Below are positions 6,869-16,219 of a stretch of DNA of 64,000 nucleotides, in pieces. The position numbers and the translations under genes were made by a program. The stretch is from Thiohalocapsa sp963698775 (lineage in GTDB: Bacteria; Pseudomonadota; Gammaproteobacteria; Chromatiales; Chromatiaceae). The notes under the pieces are model-generated. The model made no database searches and had not been told where the DNA came from. It was given only the letters and a program-made list of their open reading frames with translations. The DNA is taken from contig CAVOSE010000017.1 in the NCBI GenBank assembly GCA_963698775.1, forward strand, positions 1 through 64,000, written 5' to 3'. Position 1 is the first letter of the stretch. Every line of letters begins with the position of its first letter.

Positions 6869-7678
6869 TTAACGCGGCGTAGCCCTCGTACCATTGCCGG
6901 GGCACACCGGAGCAAGCCGCACCGCGTAGTCACGTAGCCGGCGTCGCGGTCCATCGGCTTGGAGGCTTCCGGCGTCGATCAGAACCTGCAGTCGGCTGGC
7001 AAAGAACAGGTCGCTCATGGCGTTGCGTTGACCGCACCGGCTCATGGCTGTTCCGACCACGCGCGGCGCCGGTGTCCAGGTCGGCGCACAGGCATCAAGC
7101 AGCACCTGGTCGTAACAATCGATCGGCACGCCGATCAGCCGCCCGTCCTCCCAGCATCGCAGGAGACCGGTTTGGTCGCGGATGCGCGTAAAGTCTTGAG
7201 CAAGGGTCGCGCGCTCGGTATCCGTCAACAGTCGACGGGCTGAGAAGCGATCGGCGAGTTCCGCGGGGGCATGCGTGGCCACGTGGCAGCGCCCCGCCGC
7301 GTCCGCCATCGTCACGCGCAGAATCCGCTCGGGACGCGCCCTGAGCCACCAACAGGCCATGGCGATAAAGCTGCCTTCAGAGACGTTACCCCCACTCCAG
7401 ACCAGGACCGCCTCCGTCTGTTCTGCGTTCAGCCGCTCGATCATCCCCTGCCAGGGCGCGAAGGCGTCGGTGATATCGAACGGCCAGTCGTCGTAGCCAC
7501 GAAAACACGCGCGCATGTAGGCGAGGCGCGCGCGGCCATCGTCGAGCGGGCCATGGCTCAGATCATCCGGGATGCCGACTACGCTGCCGGGCATCCCGTG
7601 CGTTCGGCAGGCAGCCCGCAGACAACCCGCTGCACTATCCCCCAGGGCGAGATGGAGTAGATGCTGCACCTGTTTCAT
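6869..7678 (-). CDS. DUF1835/DUF3658-type protein
   Basis: A 269-aa cytoplasmic protein of unknown function. The N-terminus has the DUF1835 pattern: HLALGDSAAGCLR near residue 10, then IPDDLSHGPLDDGRA around 38-50. The middle carries AVLVWSGGNVSEGS. The C-terminal part (RLIGVPIDCYDQVLLDAC) fits the DUF3658 domain that usually follows. It is the last gene of a minus run after rpmG but is separated from it by a strong terminator at 7705-7729, so it probably has its own promoter. Confidence 0.75.
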   Translation of the reverse strand: MKQVQHLLHLALGDSAAGCLRAACRTHGMPGSVVGIPDDLSHGPLDDGRARLAYMRACFRGYDDWPFDITDAFAPWQGMIERLNAEQTEAVLVWSGGNVSEGSFIAMACWWLRARPERILRVTMADAAGRCHVATHAPAELADRFSARRLLTDTERATLAQDFTRIRDQTGLLRCWEDGRLIGVPIDCYDQVLLDACAPTWTPAPRVVGTAMSRCGQRNAMSDLFFASRLQVLIDAGSLQADGPRRRLRDYAVRLAPVCPGNGTRATPR

Positions 7679-7704
7679 TTGGGATCGTTTTCGCGTACTC
7701 GGGC

Positions 7705-7729
7705 AAAAAAAAACCCGCTGACGCGGGTC
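7705..7729 (-). terminator. Rho-independent terminator of rpmB-rpmG
   Basis: Read on the minus strand, ACCCGC-GTCA-GCGGGT is followed by nine Ts (7713 down to 7705). It begins about 25 nt after the rpmG stop. This is the clearest intrinsic terminator in the window. Confidence 0.9.
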
Positions 7730-7753
7730 TTTGCACGTTCGCCGACGTGGCGG

Positions 7754-7921
7754 CTATTTGATCTTGCCTTCCTTGTACATCACGTGTTGGCGAACAACCG
7801 GGTCAAACTTCTTGATTTCCATCTTGCCCGGTTGATTGCGCTTATTCTTAGTGGTCGTGTAAAAGTGACCAGTGCCTGCGCTGGAGTTAAGGCGAATCTT
7901 GTCGCGTGCTGCCTTTGCCAT
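7754..7921 (-). CDS. rpmG: 50S ribosomal protein L33
   Basis: This 55-aa basic protein of the large ribosomal subunit reads MAKAARDKIRLNSSAGTGHF at the N-terminus and continues with the L33 signature YTTTKNKRN. The C-terminus is HVMYKEGKIK. It has no zinc-binding CxxC pairs, so it is the C-minus form. It follows rpmB on the same strand and ends before a strong terminator. Confidence 0.97.
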   Translation of the reverse strand: MAKAARDKIRLNSSAGTGHFYTTTKNKRNQPGKMEIKKFDPVVRQHVMYKEGKIK

Positions 7922-8033
7922 GGGTTGGGCTCCTAGGGACTAAATTCCGGCGGTCTGTGTTCCGGGAAGTCGGTACGGCTATCTCATCGGCCGCGCATTT
8001 GACGGACGTGGGTCTGCGCGTTGCGAATGGTCC

Positions 8034-8270
8034 TCAGACCTTTTCGCCGCGGCTACGCATGTCTGCAAGTACGGAGTCGATCCCGTTCTTATCGATGACA
8101 CGCATCCCAGTGGTGGAAACGCGAAGGCGCACCCAGCGTTTTTCAGTTTCGACCCAAAAACGATGATAGTGCAAGTTCGGCAAGAAGCGACGGCGCGTTT
8201 TGTTGTGCGCGTGAGAGACGTTGTTTCCGGTCACCGGGCGCTTGCCGGTCACCTGGCAGACTTTGGACAT
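8034..8270 (-). CDS. rpmB: 50S ribosomal protein L28
   Basis: A 78-aa large-subunit ribosomal protein with the family start MSKVCQVTGKRPVTGNNVSH and the conserved RRRFLPNLHYHRFWVE. Length and sequence match the gammaproteobacterial family. AGGAG lies upstream of the ATG. It forms the conserved rpmB-rpmG pair (113-nt gap) downstream of radC. Confidence 0.97.
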   Translation of the reverse strand: MSKVCQVTGKRPVTGNNVSHAHNKTRRRFLPNLHYHRFWVETEKRWVRLRVSTTGMRVIDKNGIDSVLADMRSRGEKV

Positions 8271-8432
8271 GGCCCCAAATCTCCTAATGCCCCGCGGCAG
8301 CCAATAGGCGCCGAGGATTCAGTGTGTCAGGATGTTTAGCGCGAGGCCCAGTGACCGAACGCTCGCGAAGTTAAGCGGATCAAAATACCGCTTTGAGGCA
8401 TAGAGGTCAAGCTTGGAAAACAGGATTTCGAT

Positions 8433-9107
8433 CTAGAGCAGGCCGCGCTCAGCAAACGAGGTGCCGCCGCCTTCGCCAACCACAAAATGGTCGAGCACGC
8501 GGACATCCACCAGGTCCAATGCCTCGCGCAGGCGCTGCGTGATCCTCAGGTCCGCCTGACTCGGTTCGGCTACGCCTGAAGGATGATTGTGGGCGAAGAT
8601 CACGGCCGCGGCATTCCAGCGCATGGCCTCCCGAACGACCTCGCGGGGGTGCACGCTGGCACCGTCGATGGTGCCGCGGAACAACTCCCGATACTCGATA
8701 ACCCGATGCCGATTGTCCAGGAACAGGCAGGCGAAGACCTCGTGCGGGTAGGCGCGCAGCCGGGCCTTCAGGTATTGACGCGTGGCCTCCGGACTGGTCA
8801 GGACATCGCGACCGGAAATCTCGTCGAACAGATAGCGGCGGCTCAGTTCCACCACCGCCTGGAGCTGGGCGAACTTGGCCTTGCCAAGCCCCTTCGCCTG
8901 ACAAAACTCCGTCTCGTGGGCGGAAAGCAGACCGACCAGGCCGCCGAAATCTTCTAATAGATCGCGGGCCAGGTCCACCGCACTCTTGCCGGGCAGACCT
9001 GTCCGCAGAAAGATCGCAAGCAGCTCGGCATGGCTGAGTGTATCCGCACCGTGCTTGAGCAGCTTCTCCCTGGGTCGTTCGTCTTCTGGCCAATCCGTGA
9101 TGGACAT
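8433..9107 (-). CDS. radC: RadC/JAB-domain DNA repair protein
   Basis: A 224-aa protein with an N-terminal helix-hairpin-helix region (RPREKLLKHGADTLSHAELL, KGLGKAKFAQLQA) and a C-terminal JAMM metalloprotease-like domain. That domain has the zinc motif HNHPSG plus a downstream Asp (SQADLRIT). The biological role of RadC is still uncertain despite its name. The start is taken at MSITDWPEDERPREKLL; an ATG one codon earlier (9110) is equally possible. The frame continues upstream to 9188 without family similarity. Placement between coaBC (divergent) and rpmB is the usual gammaproteobacterial order. Confidence 0.94.
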   Translation of the reverse strand: MSITDWPEDERPREKLLKHGADTLSHAELLAIFLRTGLPGKSAVDLARDLLEDFGGLVGLLSAHETEFCQAKGLGKAKFAQLQAVVELSRRYLFDEISGRDVLTSPEATRQYLKARLRAYPHEVFACLFLDNRHRVIEYRELFRGTIDGASVHPREVVREAMRWNAAAVIFAHNHPSGVAEPSQADLRITQRLREALDLVDVRVLDHFVVGEGGGTSFAERGLL

Positions 9108-9380
9108 CATGCCCCCGACTTGTTCCGAATCCAGTGGCGAAGCATACGTCAGCGGCGTGCTGAGGCCAAGGCTGCGGCTGCATGCCAATAGGGCGAGCGT
9201 GTATCAGGCTGACAGCCCATCGCTTCGATGGCGAGGATGCAGGCTGGGATAAGGTGTTCGATGAAGCTACTCGCCATGGGAAACTCCCCCGACAGTTTGG
9301 CACCAGGGAGCGGCCGTCGATTGAACTTGAGTAATCCTTAAGAAGCACTCGCACGAAGCATGCCTTGGCGATCCCGGCGA

Positions 9381-9409
9381 CTCGCTGTCGGTGCCGTTTG
9401 CGCTACAAT
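9381..9409 (+). promoter_or_regulatory. Possible sigma70 promoter for coaBC
   Basis: TACAAT at 9404-9409 matches the -10 consensus at five of six bases and lies 34 nt before the likely coaBC start. A -35 at 9381-9386 (CTCGCT) is poor, so the assignment rests on the -10 element. The rest of the 9111-9442 gap shows nothing else clear. Confidence 0.35.
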
Positions 9410-9442
9410 CCGAGGCTTGCTGCGTTTTCCATGCGGTTCTTG

Positions 9443-10690
9443 ATGTCCCTTAATCCAATGGCCCCGCCAACGGCCGCACCGAGCCCTCCTTCGGCGTCGG
9501 TAAACATCCTGCTTGGGGTGACCGGCGGCATCGCCGCCTACAAGACCCCCGAACTCGTGCGCAGGTTGCGCGAGCGAGGCGCTGCGGTACAGGTGGTGAT
9601 GACGCGGGCAGCGGCGTCCTTTGTCACTCCCCTGACGCTTCAAGCGGTGTCTGGCCGGCCCGTCCGTAGCGCGCTGCTCGATCCCGACGCGGAGGCGGGC
9701 ATGGACCACATCGAGCTGGCGCGCTGGGCAGACCGCATCCTGGTTGCACCGGCGAGCGCTCACTTGATTGCACGCCTCGCGCACGGCCTCGCCGACGATC
9801 TGCTCACCACGCTGGCGCTGGCGTCCACCGCACCCCTGTGGATCGCACCGGCGATGAACCACCGCATGTGGCTGCATCCGGCAACGCAGGCCAATACCGC
9901 GTTGCTGGCGGGGCGAGGTTGCACCTTGCTCGGGCCGGCAAGCGGCGCCCAGGCCTGCGGCGAGACGGGTCCCGGACGCATGCTGGAACCGGAAGAGATC
10001 GCCGAGCGCTTGTTGGCGTCGAAACCGCAGCCCCTCGCCGGGCGCAGCGTGCTGATCACCGCCGGGCCGACCCTGGAGGCGATCGATCCGGTGCGTTTCA
10101 TCGGTAACCGGAGCTCGGGCAAAATGGGCTACGCGCTGGCCGCGGCGCTGGCAGACCTCGGCGCCGCGGTGACGCTCGTGTCGGGGCCAACCGCGCTGAG
10201 TTGCCCGCCGCGGGTCGAGTTCATCGGTGTCGAGTCCGCGGCCCAGATGCACGCGGCAGTGATGGCGCGGACGGCGGACAGCGACCTGTTCGTCGCCACG
10301 GCAGCGGTGGCCGACTACCGACCTGAGGCGCCGGCGGTGGCGAAGATCAAAAAAAACGCGGCATCGTTGACGCTCAACCTGGCCCGCAATACCGATATCC
10401 TGGCCGAGGTCGCGAGCCTGCCCGACGGCCCCTTCACGGTCGGCTTCGCCGCCGAGACAGAGGCCGTCGAGCACTATGCCGCGGGCAAACTCCAGGCCAA
10501 GGGTCTGGACATGATCGCCGCCAACCTGGTTGCCGGCGAGCGAGGGGGCTTCGGTGCCGAAGACAACGCGCTGATTGTGCTCTGGCGCGACGGCGGACGG
10601 CGTGAATTTCCGATGATGCCCAAGGCACGCCTGGGCGTCGAACTGGCGACATTGATCGCGGAGCGCTATGCAGCATGCCTTGCAAGTTAA
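9443..10690 (+). CDS. coaBC: Bifunctional phosphopantothenoylcysteine decarboxylase / phosphopantothenate-cysteine ligase
   Basis: This enzyme catalyses two steps of coenzyme A synthesis: joining cysteine to 4'-phosphopantothenate (CoaB), then decarboxylating it (CoaC). The N-terminal flavoprotein half begins GVTGGIAAYKTPELVRRLRE and contains the signature PAMNHRMW. The C-terminal CoaB half has ITAGPTLEAIDPVRFIGNRS followed by SGKMGYALA, and the NTP-binding KIKKN. About 415 aa, usual for the family. Start is uncertain: ATGs at 9431, 9443 and 9458 all lack a strong ribosome site. The 3' end overlaps dut by 23 nt. Confidence 0.95.
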   Translation: MSLNPMAPPTAAPSPPSASVNILLGVTGGIAAYKTPELVRRLRERGAAVQVVMTRAAASFVTPLTLQAVSGRPVRSALLDPDAEAGMDHIELARWADRILVAPASAHLIARLAHGLADDLLTTLALASTAPLWIAPAMNHRMWLHPATQANTALLAGRGCTLLGPASGAQACGETGPGRMLEPEEIAERLLASKPQPLAGRSVLITAGPTLEAIDPVRFIGNRSSGKMGYALAAALADLGAAVTLVSGPTALSCPPRVEFIGVESAAQMHAAVMARTADSDLFVATAAVADYRPEAPAVAKIKKNAASLTLNLARNTDILAEVASLPDGPFTVGFAAETEAVEHYAAGKLQAKGLDMIAANLVAGERGGFGAEDNALIVLWRDGGRREFPMMPKARLGVELATLIAERYAACLAS

Positions 10691-11129
10691 GATCCTCGAT
10701 CCCCGTCTGGGCAGCGAGTTTCCGCTGCCCCACTATGCAACCGACGGCGCCGCGGGGCTCGACCTGCGGGCAATGCTGACGGGACCTTTGAGCCTCGCCC
10801 CAGGCGCCACCGAACTGATCCCTACGGGCATGGCAATTCACATCGCCGAGCCCGGGCTTGCCGCTATGATCCTGCCGCGTTCCGGGCTCGGCCATCGGCA
10901 CGGCATCGTGCTCGGCAATCTGGTCGGGCTAATCGATTCCGACTACCAGGGCCAACTCTTGGTCTCCTGCTGGAACCGCGGGCGGGACGATGCCTTCGTC
11001 ATCGAAGTCGGCGACCGCATCGCACAGATGGTGTTGGTGCCGGTGGTGCATGCGGAGCTGGAGATCGTCGACGAATTCTCCGCCAGCGCGCGTGGCGCCG
11101 GCGGCTTCGGTCACAGCGGTCGGCGCTAG
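10668..11129 (+). CDS. dut: dUTP diphosphatase
   Basis: A trimeric dUTPase that hydrolyses dUTP to dUMP, keeping uracil out of DNA and feeding dTMP synthesis. In 153 aa it shows the five family motifs: ATDGAAGLDLRA, PRSGLGHRHG, GNLVGLIDSDYQG, GDRIAQMVLVPV and the C-terminal RGAGGFGHSG. It overlaps the coaBC end by 23 nt with GGAG before its ATG, so translation is coupled. The coaBC-dut-algC order is standard in gammaproteobacteria. Confidence 0.97.
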   Translation: MQHALQVKILDPRLGSEFPLPHYATDGAAGLDLRAMLTGPLSLAPGATELIPTGMAIHIAEPGLAAMILPRSGLGHRHGIVLGNLVGLIDSDYQGQLLVSCWNRGRDDAFVIEVGDRIAQMVLVPVVHAELEIVDEFSASARGAGGFGHSGRR

Positions 11130-11233
11130 TCCATGCCCTATATCATGTGCCCTGCCATGTATAGGTGCGATGACGCGCGATGTGCAATCGCACGGCTGTT
11201 GGCGAGTGCGCCCAGCCTGATCCGGCGGGGCCG

Positions 11234-13855
11234 ATGAGCCGGCACAACGAATGGGCCATGCCCGCGCGCGACGCCTCAGCGGATCACGACACGGGCTTTC
11301 GCATCGCCGCTTATTGGTGGGTTGCGTACGCGGGTGCCGCGGGCGTCTTGTTGGCGGCGTTAGTGGGACTAACTTGGCTGTTCGCCGGCCAGCAGGCGGA
11401 ACTGTTTGAGCGTCATCTGCAGGAAACGTCTCAGTTACTGGCGCAGGACCTGGGCAGTCGCACCGCGGCGCTGGCGAGCCGTTTGCAGCGCTGGCGAGCT
11501 GACGAAACCTTGCGAATGGCGCTATTGGACGGACGCGACGAGGTGCTGCACGCCAAGGAAGAAGCATTGGCATCGCTGTACCCGGACGTGACGGGGGTCG
11601 TGCTGCTGCGTTTCGCCGACACGGTTTCCGGCGGCCCGCCGGGCGAGCGGCTGAGCTACGCGGGCATGGAGATGGCACGCTCGGTCACGCGAACCGGCCT
11701 GATCTCGCCATTGGAGGCGCATCGTGTGAACGAGCACGATGCACACTTGGCGATTGCGGGGCCGGTGATGGACGCCGCCGGAGAGCAGGTACTGGGCGTG
11801 GTCCACCTGATGCTGCCGTTGTCGCTGCTGCCGATGGCGGACGAACTGCAGGGCTCGTCGGTACGGTACGCGTATTCCCAGCGCGTCGGCGATCAACTGG
11901 TGGCGGTCGCCTCCAATCGGCCGGACAGGCCGGATGGTGAGACGGTTTCCACAAGCATACCCGTGGCCGGCACCCACTTGCTCTTGGCTGCCGAGGGCGA
12001 GCCCCCCGCACGGCTCTCCACTGACCTGATCATTCGGCTTGCGGCATTCACCGCAACAGCGATGGTGCTGCTCGGCGTCGCCCTCTGGCTGCCGTATCGC
12101 CGACATCGGCATGCTTTGAAGGCCGACTTGGGGAGCATCGTCGGGCTGGCCGAGGATGCCTCTAAGCGGCTTCCGCTGCGTACTACATGTAGCCGCCTGT
12201 CGGAGTTCCGGCCGGTCCTGGCCGAACTGCGGCGCCTGTTCTGGGAATCGTCGTCAGCACCCCCGGCGGCACTCGGCCCGGCTACGGGGCAGTCGGTGGT
12301 GGTCGATCACCGGGGACCGATCACATCGAGGATGCCGGCGGAGCGGACGGACGGCGCGGGGGTCGAAGCCGGAACCAGCGCCCTCCCCGATCCGAAAGCA
12401 GCACAAGACGCAGAACCGGTTCCCTCGGCCCCGCCCGCCGAGCCGGCAACGGCGATGGCGGATGCCATGGCTACCACGGCGGTGCCGGCCGGTATTTTCC
12501 GCGCCTACGACGTGCGCGGCCTGCTCGGCTCGGAGATCAATGCAGCGGTCATGCGCCAGCTTGGGCTGGCGGTGGGTAGCGCGGCACGCGAGGTCGGCGG
12601 CAATAGTTGCCTCGTCGCACGCGACCAACGGCCGTCGGGCGCGGCCCTGTCGGCAGCGTTGGTGGACGGGCTGAGAGCCAGCGGCTGCGACGTGATCGAC
12701 CTCGGTATCGCGCCGACGCCAGCGCTGTACTTCGCAGCACATCGCCGCGGCGATTGCTCCGCCGCCATCGTCACCGCCAGCCATAATCCGGCCCGATACA
12801 ATGGCCTGAAGGTGGTTCTCGGCGGACGGTCCGCCAGCGCCGAACAGATTCTCGCGCTGCGCGAGCGCATTCAGCGCGGCGATTACACCACTGGTGCCGG
12901 CGCCTACCGACTAGACTCCGTTTTCGACGACTACCTGGCCGAGATCGAGAACGACGTCGCCGTCGCACGGCCTTTGAAGGTGGTGATCGATTGCGGGCAT
13001 GCGTCGGCGTCGCTGGTCGCACCACGGCTTTACCACGCCCTCGGCTGCGATGTGATCGAACTCGACTGCGACCTGGACCCGGCGATGGCGGATGCGCACA
13101 TGCCTGACCCGTCACAACCGCAGAATCTTTACACGTTGGGCGAGGCGGTGATGGCCGCCGGCGCTGACGTCGGCCTTGCGTTCGACGCCGACGGCGATCG
13201 GCTGGGGGTCGTCGATTCCAGCGGGCGTTTTATTGCGGCGGACCGCGTTTTGATGCTGCTGGCCGCGGATGTATTGGCGCGGCATCCCGATAGCGCAATC
13301 GTCTACGACGTCAAGTGCAGCCACCAACTCCGCAGCGAGATCCTACGCGCTGGAGGGCAGCCGGTGATGTGGCGCTCCGGCCATAGTTTTTTGAAACAGA
13401 AGATGCACGAGCTGGACGCACCGCTGGGGGGCGAGCTCAGCGGGCATATCATTTTCCGTGAGCGTTGGAACGGGTTCGACGATGCCCTCTATGCCGGCGC
13501 CCGCGTGCTGGAGTTGCTTGCGCTGGATCCGCGCCCCAGCGCCGACCTGTTCGCCGAACTGCCCGCCGCGATCGGCACGCCGGAACTCTTCGCGCCGCTG
13601 CCGCCGGGTGAGGCTCAGGCCGTGATGCAGGCGGTGCTCGGCATGGCCGAACGGCTCGACGGCGTCGAGGTCACCACCATCGACGGCCTGCGGGCGGAAT
13701 TCGTGCAAGGCTGGGGCTTGGTGCGGGCTTCCAATACCCAGCCCGGTCTGGTGTTTCGCTTCCAGGGAGATGACGATCAATCGCTGCAAAAGATCCAAGG
13801 CCTGTTCCAGCGCATGATGCAGCTGGTTGCGCCAAGGCTCGAGCTTCCATTTTGA
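11234..13855 (+). CDS. algC: Phosphomannomutase/phosphoglucomutase with membrane-anchored N-terminal sensor-like region
   Basis: The C-terminal half (from about residue 415) is a complete alpha-D-phosphohexomutase. It has the phosphoserine loop TASHNPARYNGLKV, metal loop FDADGDRLGVVD, sugar-specificity loop GGELSGH and phosphate-binding RASNTQPGLVFR. It interconverts mannose- or glucose-1- and 6-phosphates for lipopolysaccharide and exopolysaccharide. The N-terminal half has two membrane segments (about 25-50 and 265-290) enclosing a periplasmic region of some 210 residues, then a Pro/Ala-rich linker. That layout resembles a sensor. About 873 aa, twice the usual AlgC. ATG 11234 is preferred; 11180 is possible. 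Confidence 0.93.
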   Translation: MSRHNEWAMPARDASADHDTGFRIAAYWWVAYAGAAGVLLAALVGLTWLFAGQQAELFERHLQETSQLLAQDLGSRTAALASRLQRWRADETLRMALLDGRDEVLHAKEEALASLYPDVTGVVLLRFADTVSGGPPGERLSYAGMEMARSVTRTGLISPLEAHRVNEHDAHLAIAGPVMDAAGEQVLGVVHLMLPLSLLPMADELQGSSVRYAYSQRVGDQLVAVASNRPDRPDGETVSTSIPVAGTHLLLAAEGEPPARLSTDLIIRLAAFTATAMVLLGVALWLPYRRHRHALKADLGSIVGLAEDASKRLPLRTTCSRLSEFRPVLAELRRLFWESSSAPPAALGPATGQSVVVDHRGPITSRMPAERTDGAGVEAGTSALPDPKAAQDAEPVPSAPPAEPATAMADAMATTAVPAGIFRAYDVRGLLGSEINAAVMRQLGLAVGSAAREVGGNSCLVARDQRPSGAALSAALVDGLRASGCDVIDLGIAPTPALYFAAHRRGDCSAAIVTASHNPARYNGLKVVLGGRSASAEQILALRERIQRGDYTTGAGAYRLDSVFDDYLAEIENDVAVARPLKVVIDCGHASASLVAPRLYHALGCDVIELDCDLDPAMADAHMPDPSQPQNLYTLGEAVMAAGADVGLAFDADGDRLGVVDSSGRFIAADRVLMLLAADVLARHPDSAIVYDVKCSHQLRSEILRAGGQPVMWRSGHSFLKQKMHELDAPLGGELSGHIIFRERWNGFDDALYAGARVLELLALDPRPSADLFAELPAAIGTPELFAPLPPGEAQAVMQAVLGMAERLDGVEVTTIDGLRAEFVQGWGLVRASNTQPGLVFRFQGDDDQSLQKIQGLFQRMMQLVAPRLELPF

Positions 13856-13860
13856 CCTTA

Positions 13861-13883
13861 CCGCCGTCACGACCCGACGGCGG
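13861..13883 (+). other. Hairpin in the algC-argB gap
   Basis: CCGCCGTC and GACGGCGG form a perfect 8-bp stem with a 7-nt loop immediately after the algC stop. No T-run follows. It could stabilise or process the shared mRNA, or weakly terminate it before argB. Confidence 0.45.
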
Positions 13884-13907
13884 CGCTCTGCCGATGAGGT
13901 AATACCC

Positions 13908-14804
13908 ATGTCCCTGGCCGCCGAACGCGCCCGTAATATCGCCCGTGTCCTGATCGAGGCGCTGCCCTATATCCGCCGCTTCGCGGGAAAGACCATGGTG
14001 ATCAAATATGGCGGCAACGCCATGGTCGAACAGCGCCTGAAGGACGGCTTCGCCCGAGACGTGGTGATGATGAAGCTGGTCGGGCTGAACCCGGTGGTGG
14101 TGCATGGCGGCGGGCCGCAGATCGGCGCGCTGCTCGAGCGTCTGGGCAAGGCCAGCGAATTCGTTCAGGGCATGCGGGTGACCGACAGCGACACCATGGA
14201 CGTGGTGGAGATGGTGCTCGGCGGTCTGGTCAATAAGGAAATCGTCACCCTGATCAACCGGCACGGAGGTTCCGCCGTCGGCCTCACTGGTAAGGACGGC
14301 GACCTGATTCATGCGCGCAAGTTACTGCTGCGTCGCGACGCGCCCGAGTTAGCTGCCCCCGAGATTATCGACCTGGGTCATGTGGGCGAGGTCGAGAGCA
14401 TCGATGCCGGGGTCGTAAACATGCTGGTGGGGGGCAACTTCATTCCCGTCATCGCCCCCATCGGTGTCGGCGACGACGGCTTTTCCTACAACATCAACGC
14501 CGACCTGGTCGCCGGCAAGTTTGCCGAGGTGTTGCATGCCGAGAAGCTGATCCTGTTGACCAATACACCAGGCCTGCTGGATGCCGACGGCAAGTTGATT
14601 CGGGAACTGGATGCCTCCCAGGTGAATAAGCTCGTCGAAGACGGCACCATCCACGGTGGCATGCTGCCGAAGACTCGGTGCGCGCTGGAGGCGGTGCAGG
14701 CGGGGGTCGCAGCAGCGCACATCCTGGACGGCCGTGTAGAGCATGCTGTTCTGCTCGATCTCTTCACCGACGAGGGTATCGGCACCAAGATCCGTCGCCG
14801 ATAG
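13908..14804 (+). CDS. argB: Acetylglutamate kinase
   Basis: This kinase phosphorylates N-acetylglutamate in arginine biosynthesis. In 298 aa it shows KTMVIKYGGNAM near residue 29, VVHGGGPQIGALL, the substrate loop GGLVNKEIV and the C-terminal GGMLPKTRCALEAVQAGV. ATG 13908 has GAGGTAA a few nt upstream and matches the family N-terminus; an in-frame ATG at 13827 inside algC is unlikely. It follows algC by 52 nt and converges on the DUF4124 gene. Confidence 0.97.
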   Translation: MSLAAERARNIARVLIEALPYIRRFAGKTMVIKYGGNAMVEQRLKDGFARDVVMMKLVGLNPVVVHGGGPQIGALLERLGKASEFVQGMRVTDSDTMDVVEMVLGGLVNKEIVTLINRHGGSAVGLTGKDGDLIHARKLLLRRDAPELAAPEIIDLGHVGEVESIDAGVVNMLVGGNFIPVIAPIGVGDDGFSYNINADLVAGKFAEVLHAEKLILLTNTPGLLDADGKLIRELDASQVNKLVEDGTIHGGMLPKTRCALEAVQAGVAAAHILDGRVEHAVLLDLFTDEGIGTKIRRR

Positions 14805-14838
14805 CACTGCCGGCTCTGGGGCGGACAGCGCGCACGGA

Positions 14839-15957
14839 TCAGCGCAGGGCCTGCGCTGTATCGAGTTCGCCCAGGTCTTGCGCCTGCGGTTCCCCGGACT
14901 CGAGCGTCGCCCGAAACGCGTTCAGCACTGCCAGTCGCGGCTCGGTACGGCAGGCCTCGGCACTCGTGTTATAACTGCTGCATTGCAGGTCGAGAAAGAT
15001 CGTCGCGGAACTGCGGTTCGGATTCCAGATCCGCGAGACCGTGAGTGCAATGTCCTTGACCGCAACCGGCGCCTGCGTCATGGCAACATCGTCGCCCGCC
15101 GTCTCGATCGGCACCGTGGCATGGTGCTGCAAATAACTCAGCGCCTGCTGCCACATCTGGTCACATTCCCTCGGACCATCGCATTCGATCAAGTTGGCCA
15201 ATTCCGATGGCTGCCGGACCTCTTCCGCCCTTGGCGCATCCTCGGGGACGTCCTTCAATTGGCGGAAACGTTTGAGATCTCGCGCAAAGGTTTCCTTGAC
15301 CTCCTGCTTTTGCTGTTCCCGCTCGAGGATCTTCGCCATCGTCTGATTCAATGCGTGCTCCGTGGCCGCGATACGGCCCCGCAGCTGATCAGGTAACGGC
15401 TCCCCCGCGCGTTCCAATTCGGCCGCCTCGCCCCGCAGTTGCGCCAGCCAGTCCTGTTGCCGGCGCAGGCTGCCCTTGGTCACCTGAATCATGACATCGA
15501 TGGCCGAGAGCTTGCCGTCGCGGACCATGAGCATGTCATCAGTGTTGCGAAAGGTGCGCAGCAGCACGCTATCTTCGGCCTTTTGCTGTTCGATCAGGCG
15601 TTGTTGTTGCGCGCGCAGACGCTCCAGCTCCCGCTCCCGCTGAATCTCTTCCAGTTTTTTCGCGGGTGCTACCGTGCGCACGCGCATGCCGTCGTCGGAG
15701 AGTTCGACGTGCCCTTGCTCGACCTGACTCGCCGGGATCTTGTCGGTGTAATTGACATTGCCTTGTTCGTCGACCCAACGATAAAGCTGTGCACCCTGAG
15801 CGCAAACGGGGGCGCCGCCCAATGCGACGACCAGGGCGAATGGCAGCAGTGGGGCAAACGCGGCCAACCTATGGCCGACCTTGATCGTGCGGCGCCACTC
15901 CGCGGCGTGCAACATGTGTTGGACGGCGACCTGGGCTCGATTTGGCGTGGTGTTCAT
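14839..15957 (-). CDS. DUF4124-domain periplasmic protein with long coiled coil
   Basis: A 372-aa exported protein of unknown function. A hydrophobic signal (LAAFAPLLPFALVVALGG) ends near VCAQGA. The DUF4124 motif LYRWVDEQGNVNYTDKIP follows. A charged helical region rich in Glu, Arg and Gln (about 105-250) is a likely coiled coil. The C-terminal domain carries four cysteines (ECDGPRECDQ, QCSSYNTSAEACR), which suggests disulfides and periplasmic location. ATG 15957 is taken because it starts just before the signal; the frame extends to 16014. It lies between argB (convergent) and pyrE. Confidence 0.8.
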   Translation of the reverse strand: MNTTPNRAQVAVQHMLHAAEWRRTIKVGHRLAAFAPLLPFALVVALGGAPVCAQGAQLYRWVDEQGNVNYTDKIPASQVEQGHVELSDDGMRVRTVAPAKKLEEIQRERELERLRAQQQRLIEQQKAEDSVLLRTFRNTDDMLMVRDGKLSAIDVMIQVTKGSLRRQQDWLAQLRGEAAELERAGEPLPDQLRGRIAATEHALNQTMAKILEREQQKQEVKETFARDLKRFRQLKDVPEDAPRAEEVRQPSELANLIECDGPRECDQMWQQALSYLQHHATVPIETAGDDVAMTQAPVAVKDIALTVSRIWNPNRSSATIFLDLQCSSYNTSAEACRTEPRLAVLNAFRATLESGEPQAQDLGELDTAQALR

Positions 15958-16219
15958 GGTCGTTTCTCGGTCATTGGGCAATCCTGTGTAGGCTTCACGC
16001 GACCCAGCGCGCAAGCCGTGCCCGATGCCTATGGCGCGGCACCGGGCATCCCTGGAATCCCTAGCCTCAATCTAGCGCTGATCGCGCCCGAGAACTGCGA
16101 AGACGCGCATGGTTCGAGCATTTCACCCTGGCGTAAATCGGCCCCGCTTGTCGATCTTCATGGCTCCGACGTGGGGGCAGCCGTTGCCAGCCGGCGTAGG
16201 CGATCTCTGTCGAATCGCC

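Noticed and set aside
9338..10474. 378-codon minus-strand open frame
   Set aside because: Antisense to coaBC; Arg/Gly/Gln-rich with no domain; coaBC is certain.
12254..12784. Minus-strand open frame of 176 codons within algC
   Set aside because: Antisense shadow with no motif; the plus-strand phosphohexomutase motifs are unambiguous.
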